This document shows, piece after piece, positions 13,795 through 25,300 of a stretch of DNA of 64,000 bases. Both the position numbers and the translations under genes were made by a program. Location of the stretch: NCBI GenBank assembly GCA_002245135.1, contig NGBS01000316.1:38090-102089 (forward strand), written 5' to 3'. How positions within the stretch are numbered: position 1 is the first letter of the stretch; each line of letters begins with the position of its first letter. The DNA is from Proteromonas lacertae (taxonomy: Eukaryota > Sar > Bigyra > Opalinata > Proteromonadidae). The notes under the pieces were generated by a model. It did not search any database. It had not been told where the DNA came from and saw only the letters and a list, made by a program, of their open reading frames with translations.

Positions 13795-14962
13795 ATGAAT
13801 AGTTTGTTATCTTTGCCAATAGACTCAGAAAATATGTATGATTTTCTATTAATATTGAAAATTAGAAATAATAACGATGTTTTTATACCAGATCTTCCTA
13901 GTAAAAGGCCAGCTAGATCTCTACAGTATATATTTAAAATGTAATATTTATTATAGCAATAATGATAATGAAAATGATTATTCTATACTAACGAAAGCAA
14001 GTATTTCAGTTTTTCTTACTCTATTCTAGCTACAAGGGGAAGCAGTTGTTCTGTAACAACATTAAATGAAATGTATAATATAAAAGAAGAAGAGAATTCT
14101 TACAGTGGAACTGGAAGAGTTTTGAAGAAATCAAGGTCTCAGCCATTATTAGCTCCATTAGTCAATAGTCCAAGACCAGAACCAACTATTTCAGCAGAAG
14201 ATAAAAAGAAACAAAAGTATAATAGTGTTTAATTTATAATTATTAAATAGATTGGTAAGGAATAGGGCTGCAGCTAGACTCAGAAGAATAAAACAGAAGA
14301 CATTAACAGAGAGTTTGGAGAGGGAAATAAAAAAGATAGAAGAAACAATACAGATATTGAATTTAGCAGTATTTTTATTAATTTAGATATATAATGTATT
14401 TAGAATATAAAAGAAACAGATTTAGCATTTTCACTAAAAGAGATAAATACAATGAATTATCCAAATATAGCTACTCATTCATTAAGAACTGAAGAAATCA
14501 AATTTAATTTAAAAGAATTGAACAATGAAATAATATCGTTAAAATCGAATATAAATGATATGGTTTTATTGCCTATATCACAAACTCAAACGGAATATCT
14601 CACCAATCCTTTATTTTTAGATTTGTGTAATGTATTGAAATTAACACCACAACAAGTGAATGAATTACAAGTATATTTATTATTATTAACATAATATATG
14701 TATATAGAGTATATTACCTTTATGTATGTCATATCAAAGAGATTTTTCACATTTGAAGAGTATAGTGGATAATATAAACACTTCATTAGCTGATAGTGAG
14801 ATACTATCGTTAATTGAAGATCTGAATGAATCATTTAGAAGCACTCTAAGTGATGATCAAGTTACAAAGTATTTTAATTTCCTTAATCGTAATGAGAGTA
14901 TGATTAGATCTTTATTGATCAATCCACCAATCTCTATTCGTCCTAATTTTGTTTTTACATAA
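13795..14962 (+). CDS. bZIP transcription factor
   Basis: Six exons are joined by five introns (13926-13956, 14001-14029, 14217-14250, 14369-14403, 14671-14707). The basic region reads LVRNRAAARLRRIKQK, with the bZIP signature N-R-A-A-A-R and a following Leu-containing amphipathic helix (about 14.25-14.37 kb), so DNA binding as a dimer is expected. The N-terminal part is Ser/Pro-rich and low complexity. The C-terminal 170 residues are helical, with no domain I can name, and may be a further dimerisation or regulatory region. The start was chosen as the first ATG that opens through to the first donor. Target genes are unknown. Confidence 0.82.
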
Positions 14963-15043
14963 CTAATTATTTAATTTTCTTGAATGTTAGTTGGTATTTT
15001 GTAATAATAACAGTAAAAAATCAATAATAATATAACACATAAA

Positions 15044-15475
15044 TTAATTTTCATTTTCTTCTTCGCTATCTTCCTCTTCTTCCTCTTCTTCTTCATCATC
15101 TGATTCTAGTGCCTGCTTTTCTCTAATATAATCTATAATTGCTTTTTGTGTTTGTCTTTCAAGCTTCTTTAGTTTACTTTCAATATCCCTCTTTAAATCT
15201 GCATCTGGCTTCAGTGGAACTATATTCAATTTCCTGTGCTATATATAATAATAATAAATCATTAATACTTTTGGAATATCTATAACTGGTTCATCTACTT
15301 TCACTTCAGCTGGTTCTATTTCAAATTTCTTTAAATCACTATCGGCTGGCTTATAATTTCGGAATACAATCTTTCTAATAGAATATTAGAATAATAAATA
15401 CTTTTTAGGAGGAGCATTTTGTTGGGGTGATGTGGAATGTAATCTTTTCATTGATTCACTTTCATTGTTAGACAT
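15044..15475 (-). CDS. CCDC12: CCDC12 / cwf18 spliceosome-associated protein
   Basis: Three exons encode about 125 aa. The protein carries the family blocks IVFRNYKPADSDLKK and, later, LKPDADLKRDIESKLKKLERQTQKAI, which match CCDC12/cwf18 in spacing. It ends in an acidic Glu-rich tail. In other eukaryotes CCDC12 is a small coiled-coil component of the activated spliceosome (nineteen-complex related). The start ATG at 15475 is preceded by AT-rich DNA. Fitting for a genome with so many introns. Length is slightly shorter than the human protein. Confidence 0.85.
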
Positions 15476-15617
15476 TATTTGCAATAATACTATATTAACT
15501 GGATTATAAAGGACAGATAATGAGATAAATCAAAAATGAATATTATTTTCAAAATAGAATTTTTATTTAAATAGACTTTTTATATACTTTTTATAAAAAT
15601 ATATTTTATCAGTTAGT

Positions 15618-16426
15618 ATGTCATCTGAAGATGTATTAAGTATAGATATATAATCTTTATTTGTTTTTATTGTTATAGAAAAGGAAAATGAGCAATCAAA
15701 ATCGTCAAATGCAATAATCTTGCAGGAAGCGTTGAATAAAGTAGAAAAACCATTAGTATAGTTATGTTTTTATTTAATATTAGGTTTCACATAGTAAGAA
15801 ATCATCAAAAGCATTACACATTTTTTCAACTTTACTAAAAACACATTTAAAAGAAACTACATCATCTCAATTCTTTAAAATTATTAAAATTATTATTGAT
15901 GATAAAGAAATATTGGAAAATGATGATTATTTGAACGAGATTAAGCAAATGTATGAAGAATTTGATAAAAACAAAGAATTATTTAAACCAAATGATCGAG
16001 AATATATAGAACAGTCAAAATATTTATCTTTATGTTTTGAAAAATTATATACTGACGATTCATTTGAATTTAGTCCAGAAATAAAGAAATATATAACATT
16101 ACTATCAAATATTAAAAGAAGAAAATCCAATTCAGTATTTAAAAGAAAGAACAATTCAAAGAATACTGAATTTCTTTATTAAGAAAATACGAACAATGTG
16201 GTTAAGAGATTGGTTAGATGTTTGTCTAAAGAAGTGTTATGAAAATGAAAAGTATTTGACAAAGTATATTGTATTCTAATAATTATTTAATAGAGAAACA
16301 AATGAAATGTGTTTAGAATTAAATAATGAACTTACCACTTTAAAAACAGCTGATAGAGCAATGAAAAGAGCTGATAATGGAGATAGTAATAAAGATAATA
16401 GGAAGAAAGTAAAAATGATGTTTTGA
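15618..16426 (+). CDS. Unknown helical protein, Lys-rich C-terminus
   Basis: Not recognised. An ATG at 15618 opens a short first exon. Introns that I infer (about 15640-15679, 15757-15783, a ~49 nt one near 16136-16184 and a ~30 nt one near 16264-16293) join exons into about 220 aa. The alternative of reading through the third intron stops at 16182. The middle (about 15.78-16.13 kb) is predicted helical with hydrophobic heptads. The C-terminus is short and basic (DNRKKVKMMF). It lies head-on to the GPCR-PIPK gene. Splice choice at the 3' end is the uncertain part. Confidence 0.55.
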
Positions 16427-16521
16427 TAATTTTATAATTTAGTTAATTCTTTCTGTTTGTTTTATATATTGAAAAATAAAAAATGAAATTGAAAAAAATT
16501 GGTTAAACAATTGATAATGAT

Positions 16522-17060
16522 CTATTTATATTCTATAAACACTTTTTTAAACACATTCTCATAAAATCGATGATAATAATCATTTGGATTTAATGAAGAT
16601 ATATCATAATGATTATAGAAAAGAAATAAATTCTTAAATTGAGATTCAAATGCCTTTTTAACTGTCCATTTTTGAAACACATCAATAATACCATATACAT
16701 ACAATTTACCATCAACATCAAGACAAACATTCTTTTTTAAATCTTCAGGAATATCAGCCATTGTCAAGGGATTCTTTGGTATACATAATAACAAACTATA
16801 ATCCATTATATTATGGTTAAACAGGAATTTTATATCTGATAATATTATTTTCTTAATTTCATTATACACTTCTCTTGTTACTATTACAGCACCAGTATAA
16901 TCATTATCTTTTAATCCTTCTGTTAATTCAATACCTTTAGGAGATAATTCTTCATTCTTTATTAACAATTCCTGATTTAAAGCATTATCTTCTAAATCTA
17001 TAAATACACTTGGTCTTGATTCAGTTCTACCACGATTTACTGCTGATCCCTATTATAAAC

Positions 17061-17091
<31 letters not shown>

Positions 17092-18946
17092 ATTTAAATA
17101 AATACTTTTAAATCAAATCTAATAAAATCGTCTTTATTTGGTGTAAGATTCTTCATTACTATTAAATATATTTTCACTCTTGACCAAGGTAATATTCCTT
17201 TTAATGATAATGAATAACATCCATAAAATTCAGGTAAAAGTGTATTTTTATTATTATTATAGATATATTCCAAATAATCAGGTAAAATACCTCTAATTGC
17301 ATCATATTCTCCCCGACTTACTGTTTTGATAATATATCTGCCATTGTCAGTTGAAAAGAATATTGCACCACTTCGTCTTGCAGTGACATTGATTAAATTT
17401 ACATTTACATTCTAAATAATAATAATAATAATATATGTATATATATACACTTAGTGATTCATAATAAATATCATTCTCATTCAGTCTAGTTCTAACATAT
17501 TGAAATGCTTCTATGAAATGTTCAGTTACAACCACAGTATCACTAAAATACATTACATCTGAATTAATAACATGATTTTTATATATATGATGTTGAGGTG
17601 GAACAGGACTGATTGGTTTAGAATGAATAGAACTGAAATAAGTATTATGACATTTCTATTATATATAGAGTAATATATATAAGCTAAATATACTTGCATG
17701 CCTTCTAATAATATAGAAATCAATTGCCTTTGTATTTCAGCAATGATGTTTATATCATTAGCAGGTAATTGTGGAAATGTTCCATCATTCTTACTAGAAT
17801 TATGATCATCATCAAAATTAACATAACTCTATAAATACAAATATATAAATAAGCAAATTAAATATACTTTTCTTCTATAATACCATAATGTCACTAGTGG
17901 TTTAATTCCATAAGTTAAATTAAATAAATAAAAGAAAGGATTATTATATTGATCTAAATTCAATATTTCTGAAAATATTATCAACATTATCACTTCTAAT
18001 ACAGTTATAAACCATAAAATTGCACTAACTAAGAAATATCTACCAGTATGAAATGATAAATGATTGTAGATATTTTGCATATTCTATTTATTTATTATTT
18101 TGATAAATATATGTATGATTATAATCATACACTTGTTTTATTATATTCTTTTATATACTTAAAATATCTTGTTACAGATAATGTGCAATATAGACAGAAT
18201 GAAAATACAAGGAAAAATGGAGTTAGTATATAAATCAATCCTCCTCTATATAATTAAGAATAATTATAGAGTATTATACACAGAATGAACAGATTGTGAA
18301 TTTGGCAAACCAATCCAACAGTATTTTGTATTTGACTCTCTGATTCCTTCTGTAAATACAATACTAATAATAAAATCGATAAAAAAGAAAAATCCATTAA
18401 CTCTATTGAAAATTATTAATAATAAATAAATATATGTTTAATACTTAAATGCTGAACTTCCAAAACTAGTAAAAGGATTACGAATTGTAATGAAATTAAA
18501 AAACATGAATGTGAAATATCCAGTAACAGAAAACAACAGAGAAAAATGAGATACAAATGCCAAAAATGATCCTAAATGTTAAATTGAATATTATACCAAA
18601 ACCTCCAGAACAACTACTTTCACTTGCTTCGTATATAATTGATACAATTGCAGACAAACCATAAATAAGATCAGCAACACTAAACAAATAGAAAATACAT
18701 ATAATACCATATGCTGCTTATAAATTTATTTGTCTGAATATCTAAATTAGCTTTACTCACTCTGTTAATCCCAATACACAGGAAAACCAAAATATAGAAA
18801 GATCTAAGTAAATTTAGTAATAACTCTGTATTTAATACAACGACAAAGCAAATAATACATAATACACAAGAGACATAATTCAATAAAAAATTAGAAAGTG
18901 TTTCATGCGAAAATTTTGGAACACCTAAGTGTTTAAAAAATGTCAA
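16522..18946 (-). CDS. GPCR-PIPK: seven-transmembrane receptor fused to phosphatidylinositol phosphate kinase
   Basis: Reading downward, several hydrophobic segments (about 18.9-17.85 kb, including YCWIGLPNS in an extracellular loop) form a 7TM region. A short Ser/Pro linker follows, then a PIPK catalytic domain. Kinase hallmarks are the ATP-binding IIKTVSRGEYD region (about 17.3 kb), DLK|GS split by an intron (about 17.05-17.1 kb), IMDYSLL (about 16.8 kb), and ISSLNPNDYYHRFYENVF in the activation/substrate-specificity region. This is the RpkA/GK architecture known from Dictyostelium and oomycetes, expected to couple an extracellular signal directly to phosphoinositide synthesis at the membrane. 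No in-frame ATG is found upstream of TM1 before the neighbouring gene, so the true start is unresolved. Confidence 0.85.
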
Positions 18947-19028
18947 TTTAACCTTATTTCATTATTCTACATATGTGTTTCAACAAATTAACCTACAATT
19001 ATACACACTATAAAAACAAAACGATAGT

Positions 19029-19498
19029 TTAATGACAACAATCACAATCAAAAGGACATAATGGAGTGTTACCACCTCTCCCAATTCCAAGTTGTGATGC
19101 TGAGTATATAGGCAAGCCAGAGTCACTGTCAAATCTTATTGGTTTTACTAAATAATAAAGATACAAAATAATACCATCATCATCATCATCGTTAGGAAAA
19201 TTGTTATTATTTTGCTCATTAATCTTATTTTGCTTTTTTATTTTATTCTTTTTCTCTTCTTTCTCTTTCTTTTCTAAATCTTTATGTTTCTTCTCTTCTT
19301 TTGATTTATTAAATAAATCATTCACAAAATTAAACAATTTATTCTTTTCCTCTTTATTTAGTTTCTTTTCTAAACATGATACTTTATAATTGACTTACTC
19401 TGTTTTACATCAGCATAATTGCTTTTATTATGTTTTGATTTTATCTTTTCTCTGCTTTCATTTACTTCATTCTTCTCAGGCTTTGATTTTTTGCCCAT
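19029..19498 (-). CDS. DUF1764-family small protein
   Basis: Three exons give about 138 aa: a Lys/Glu-rich, probably nuclear N-terminal two thirds, then the DUF1764 C-terminal signature GLPIYSASQLGIGRGGNTPL followed by CPFDCDCC. The cluster of four Cys at the extreme C-terminus is the family hallmark and could bind metal. The role of the family is unknown. Introns are 27-29 nt (one splits the Asp run). Start ATG at 19498 (MGKKSK). Confidence 0.82.
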
Positions 19499-19609
19499 TT
19501 AAATTATTAAGCTTGATTTTGGCTTGATAAAAGTAAAGTAAATACAATGAATGATCATTTTTACAAACAGATAAACATAAAACAAAATAAGTACATACAC
19601 ATAATTACT

Positions 19610-20682
19610 TTACAAAAATAGTAAACCATAAATTATATAAAATGTAGATAAAACAACTACTGCAATTGTCACGATTGTTACAACATCAGCATACTCTGAC
19701 TCACCATTTGGAACTGACAGAAACTCTATCTTTTGATTATTTTCATTGTTGTTATATAATCTCCTTGATTGTCTTATACTTTTCTCTAACTGAGAATAAT
19801 CACTTGGGAATTCATCAACTTCATATACAGGAGGATATGTAAATGTATAAGTACTGTATTTACTACCATATTTAGCTTGAGAATATCTTAAATGAATTGG
19901 AATGGTTATAACTTCTTCTTCCTTTTTGATTTCCACAAAATAATAAACCAAATGCTGAGTAGAATAGGTTATAGGTAATTCAACATCTATATATCTACTA
20001 GGTGTATATATTTTACAGTTTTTATTGAAAATACAAAGATTCTTTACTTCATCTATATCAATATATAATCCTTCAGGAAGTATTATAGGAATTAAATAAA
20101 GTGTTATTTTATTTATTTTAGATGTGATGTTTAAATTGTATTGTAAATGAAAACCTTCACCACTAATATAGTTAGTATAGGATATACTTTTACTATCAAC
20201 TATATTAATCTGAGATTTGTTGTATTCTTGTTTATAAACTCCATCTGAATTTGCTTTATATAAAACTACATCTGATATTGGTGGAATAACAAATGATGAT
20301 GTATTAATTGGTAAATGATATATACAAAATGAAGAATTTGTGTCAATTGATCTATAATAAGCAGGTTTCATTTCCATTTTATTAATTTGTATTAGATCTA
20401 GAAATGGTTTCATTTCATCATTCATGTTTGAACAATTAGAACGATAATTATAGTAAATGACAAAACTTAATCCTAAAGAATGGTGTAATATTGGTAATTT
20501 GAACATTGATATACCTACTTTATCATAAATTACAAACAGTTCCATCTAAATATAAATGAATTAATAAAACATACTGATTTGCTTAAATATAAAGAATCAT
20601 GAATTTTAATTTCAGTTTCGTTAATAACACTAGCGTCACTAGTAAATACTATTGATAAAAAAATGAATAAAAAGAAGAACAT
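19610..20682 (-). CDS. PIGX: PIG-X/Pbn1-like subunit of GPI mannosyltransferase I
   Basis: Two exons (one 29 nt intron) encode about 345 aa with an N-terminal signal peptide (MFFFLFIFLSIVF). The lumenal domain has the family-like segments ILPEGLYIDIDEV and ITIPIHLRYSQAKYG followed by TYPPVY, and one C-terminal transmembrane helix (IAVVVLSTFYIIYGLLFL). PIG-X stabilises PIG-M in the ER, which adds the first mannose to GPI precursors. Length and topology (signal, lumen, single TM at the end) fit. Divergent, so recognised mainly by the C-terminal block. GPI synthesis fits a cell with many surface proteins. Confidence 0.75.
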
Positions 20683-20739
20683 TTTTCAAACCTAAAAATA
20701 AGTTTGACTTTTTTTCATATTTCTCGCTAATTAGAGTAT

Positions 20740-21050
20740 GAAAGTATTGATCACTGTAAAGGTATATATTTTATTAGCTGAACCAGTTACTGGACGTCTA
20801 TTTAATCCTTTCAATCAATATATATTATATATTTTTTATTTATAGTTATTCACCACTACCACCATCTTCATCTGATACCTTAACCTACGAAGAAAAAAAA
20901 CTTCGTAATGAAAGTTTAGTAGGTAAAAGGATCAGAGATGGTAGAAAAAGCCAAGGCAGAAAGAGAATAATTTAATTTAAAAGTAGCTAGTGACATGGAA
21001 CTAGCTGTAGATATGTAGAGACATTACAAAATTAACATGTTTGGGCTAGT
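20740..21050 (+). pseudogene. Decayed copy of the Polinton-like element's left-end PVTG gene
   Basis: Reading plus, a short conserved EPVTG..FNPFN motif follows an intron-like GTATAT...TAG. After a gap come TLTYEE.KLRNESLVGKRIR and, in another frame, a segment matching the next part of the 35.4 kb gene with an in-frame TAG where that gene has Gln. At least one frameshift and one stop make it non-functional. The match to the intact gene in the large element is clear over about 70 residues, with many substitutions, so this derives from a diverged relative, not a recent copy. Confidence 0.75.
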
Positions 21051-21239
21051 CCTATTTAATTTTTGTTAATGTTTCGTTTATTTGTGGTGATTCTAAACTA
21101 TTATCTCAAAATTAAAAATGTAATTTACATATAAAATAGTCCAAAAAAGTCAAAAAGTCATAATCAAGCTCAAATTTTATCATTACATAATTCATTTTCT
21201 TTAACTATCAATAGTAAAGAGAGGGAGTTCATAAAAGCC

Positions 21240-21375
21240 TTTTGATTAAGAGAGAGCTAATTACCTCATCTTGTACTGTATAGAAGTTATTTGAGAATTT
21301 TGGATGAAAGTCTGATGTAGTTAAGAACAATGATCTTCTATTGCTTAAAACATTACTACTATCTTTAGGTTGCAT
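21240..21375 (-). pseudogene. Truncated N-terminus of a penton-type minor capsid protein
   Basis: Opposite in strand to the PVTG remnant, an ATG starts a 45-codon frame opening MQPKDSSN with a following NRRSLFLTTSD. It aligns with the first residues of the element's minor capsid protein (MQPKSDTN...HRRAIFLSSTD). Its NNFYTVQDE corresponds to NNIYTIQND there, with an internal deletion. It then hits a stop. This is a relic of a second element reduced to its ends, with relative inversion or deletion. Confidence 0.7.
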
Positions 21376-22383
21376 TATGTATTATTAGATTGTAAGAAAA
21401 GTAAATGATAAAAATTTAGTAATAAATAGAATAGTTGTAGAGAAAGAATCATTGAGTATATACAAATATAGATATATAAACAAAAAAAGGATAAAAGTAA
21501 AAAAAAATCAACTGTATATATTCATTCATCTCTATAAATGTAATGAACAATATTATTTTTTCATAACTAATTTCAATAAATATATGAAACTGTAATATTT
21601 ATTATATAACACTTTTTTGAGAAATACTTATTGAGGATGACAATATATAATGCAAATTGAGGACATTTGGTATATTCCTTGGACTTTATGATTATAATCT
21701 ATGATTAGGAGGTTAGATGATATGCTCTGACGATTTGCTGTATTAACGACTTATTTGGAAGGTAATATTATGACTTGAATAGCTATTGAATCAAAAATCA
21801 CTTCTCAGAAGAATTAGTTTGTCATGACAATGATAGAATCCACTAATATAATCAGTCTCATGTCTTCTTGTTGTATAGTGGATGTATATTAGTATATTAT
21901 ATATTTGATGGAATAGTTAATGGGTGAGGAAGTAATAAAAATAACCAATTGTGTTGATAATGGTTTGTTAATGTTTAATAAAGTCGAATATATGAGTAGT
22001 AGTTTTGATTAACCAAACTTCATTATTGTCAACACACATGAGAAAAATATTGGTATTTATATTGGGTAATTTATATATATTTAGTTCTTTAATTATCTAA
22101 TTATTACAATCCTGATATATTTATGTAATAAATACATTGTTTCTTAATCTTTTTAAAATTTTAGATGTAGATGGAATGAAATATGAAAGTAGAAATATAA
22201 ATTTGAATAGCACAATGTATATTTCATATGAATCAATGACATACATTTAATAGTATGTCATGATATATTAGAAAAAAATATACATGATAGATTAAACTTC
22301 AATCTTTCAATGATTTTGTTCTTTCCTATCTATTTCATTATTATACAAACTAATTATCATCAATAAAATATTATAAAATATAT
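21376..22383. other. Intergenic, no gene seen
   Basis: About 1 kb of AT-rich DNA between the element remnant and the 3' end of the giant surface receptor. Short open stretches exist (about 21.94-22.07 and 22.16-22.25 kb, plus) but I could not join them into a frame across any GT-AG pair. They may be further decayed element DNA or noise. Confidence 0.5.
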
Positions 22384-25300
22384 TTAGATGATTCTATCTT
22401 CATTAATTAAAGAAGAGGTAGATCTAGCTCTCTTTCTAAACATTCCTGATTTTAATAAGTAGAATATCACCGTCAATATTACCATTATTCCAACAAATAC
22501 ACAACTAATTGCAATTCCAATCACTGCACCACTGTTTATCTTACAATCACTATCATCTATTTCACTCCATATTCCTTTATTCTCATTATTCAATTTACAC
22601 TTTCTTGTTTTCATTCCACCTTTCAATCCTCCACATTTTATTGAGATTTCTCTTCCTCTTTTATCAGCTGATGATTTAGGAAAGCCAGAATCTGATTCAC
22701 AATAGATTACTTTTAATTCTATCTCTATATCTACAAATTCTATATTGGATGATGGAGGATTTTTTATTACAAATGTATAATTTCTTTTATCTACATATAC
22801 TGAAGGTAATCCATATATCTCACCTGTTTTGGAATCTAATATAATTCCTTTTGGTAAATCTGGACTTACTGTTATTTCTATATTTGTTCCTGATGCTATA
22901 AACAAATAAGATGATGTTATTATATCTCCAAATGTATATTTCATGCTTGACATTTTTGTAGATGGAATTATTATTGGATAATTTGGCATTGAGCAAAATA
23001 ACATAAATGAAAATGACACTTGTTTTCCATTACCACTAATTGTTACTGTTAAATTCATTGGTTCAAATTCTTCAGTAATATAACCACTTATTATTCCACT
23101 TGAACTATTCAGTTTCAATGTTGTTGAAGAAGGTAAATTAGGATATATTCTATATAACAAATTATTGCCTGTTATTATTCCTAATGTGATATTATCATAT
23201 TCTTTACCTCCTTCTATTGCCAAATTATCAATATGTGTAAATATTATGGGTTGTATTGAATGTTGATAATGAAATGTAATTGGTTTTGATAAATTATCAC
23301 CATTATAACACATAAAAATATAATCAATATCACCTGGTTGTTGCAGATTCATTATTCCACTTATTATACCAGTGTATTCATTTATTTTTAATCCGGTAGG
23401 TAATTTTGGATCAGTTGAATATTCAATTGATCTTCCACTACACTCATATGGTTTCAAAGAAGTATAATTCTCTCCAAATGTTAAATTTACTTCTTTTTCA
23501 TATTTTATTATCTTGAGATGCATTGGCTTTACAAATGCTATTTCAAGCGGAAATTTTATTTCATATTTATTTCTGGCTGTAAATAAACAAAACATTCTAA
23601 TTTCTCTTAAACATATTCCACTTATTAAACCAGTTGTTTTATTCATTTCTATCCCATTTGGTAATCCATCAACTTCATAAGTAATATTTCTTCCAGATAC
23701 GTTGAATATACAGTAATCATTATAATAAGTACCTACTTCCAATTCTATTATAGTTTTATAAGATAATATTTTTGGTTTTTCTGGTGGCAATATAGTAATA
23801 TTTATGTAGAATGAAATATTAGGAGCAAAAAAATTGCGATAGACTGAAATTTCAATTTCTTGTTTTTCTAATTCTTTTTGTGGTTGACCAGATATTAATC
23901 CAGTATTTTCATCCAATGTCAATCCTTCAATTTTTGGATGTATATCATAGGTAGTATCCTTACCTGATACTGTAAATAAACTGACATTATAATAATAATT
24001 ACCAGCTATGAAGGTATATTCACTTTCTTTATATATTAAGGTAGGTAGTTCTTTATTACTACAAGTTGAGACAATTTCTATCCATTTTCTATCATTTCCA
24101 CAGTAAAATGTTCTTTCTCCGCCTAAAGTATCATTATTACATGGAATTGATATTTCAGTTCCACTTAAAGTCTTAGGAAGTTTCTTATCAATCGATGCTT
24201 CACAATACCTTATAGGACATAAATGAAAATTAATATCACGTAATATCAGAAGCTTATCTGAACCAGTAACATATTTATAACTAATCCGAAATGAGGAATA
24301 TAAAGTTGATAAATTATAGTTTGTAAATATTTTTCTATTGTTGTATGGATATAATATATTATCGAATTTTGCTATAGAAACATGAAAATTATTAATATCA
24401 AATCCATCAAAATCAATATCTTGAAGAGCACTTTTACCTTTTACTACTGCCTGAATACTGAATTGATTAAAATAAGAATAAAAATGATCTTTAAATCTGA
24501 TTTCTATCCATCCATTTATATCACTCTTCCATATTGAATTTGGATTCTCATCAAAACCATATTTTATTTTTGATTGTAATGAATAATCATGAGTATCAGT
24601 TTCATTAACAGTATTTGTATATTTGTTTAATATTAAACAATCGCTTTCACTTCCAATGATTCTTAATAAATAGGTATTTATTTGAGGGAAATTAGTTTGA
24701 TTCTCAAATTTATGTAATTCGATTGTGATTATTACTTTTTCTTCTTCTAAAAATGACAATGGTAATATAAACACTTCATCTGTCATATTATCATTTCTTC
24801 CCGTTGCCATTGTATCTGGAGTTATCTCACCAGGTGGTAAATTATTTCGAAATATCTCTTCTCCATTTATCTTCATCAATATTCCACTTATATATCTTAC
24901 TTTAAATGTAAATGCATTATATTTCTCTAAATCACTAAATGAATCAATCTTTCGGATATAAACTACATTTCCACTTATTTTTCCTTTTAATTCACTCAAT
25001 GATGATTCTTTCCATACACCACTTGCTTTATCAATATCATCCCAACCATCTTCATATTTACTTGAATATTCCCATTCTGTATTAAAATTATAATCAGAAA
25101 TTGCATTGAAATCGTCACTCCCTTCATTTTCATGTAGTATCAGAGATCTTCTAGTTACAGGAATATTATTAACCAATACATCAATATAAGCACTTTTATA
25201 TCCGTAATAATGATTATAATAATAATAAAAGGAAGTATAAACATCTTCATCAAGACAATAACTATATTCATATGTAGTATCTTTAGTCTTTTTTTCTTCA

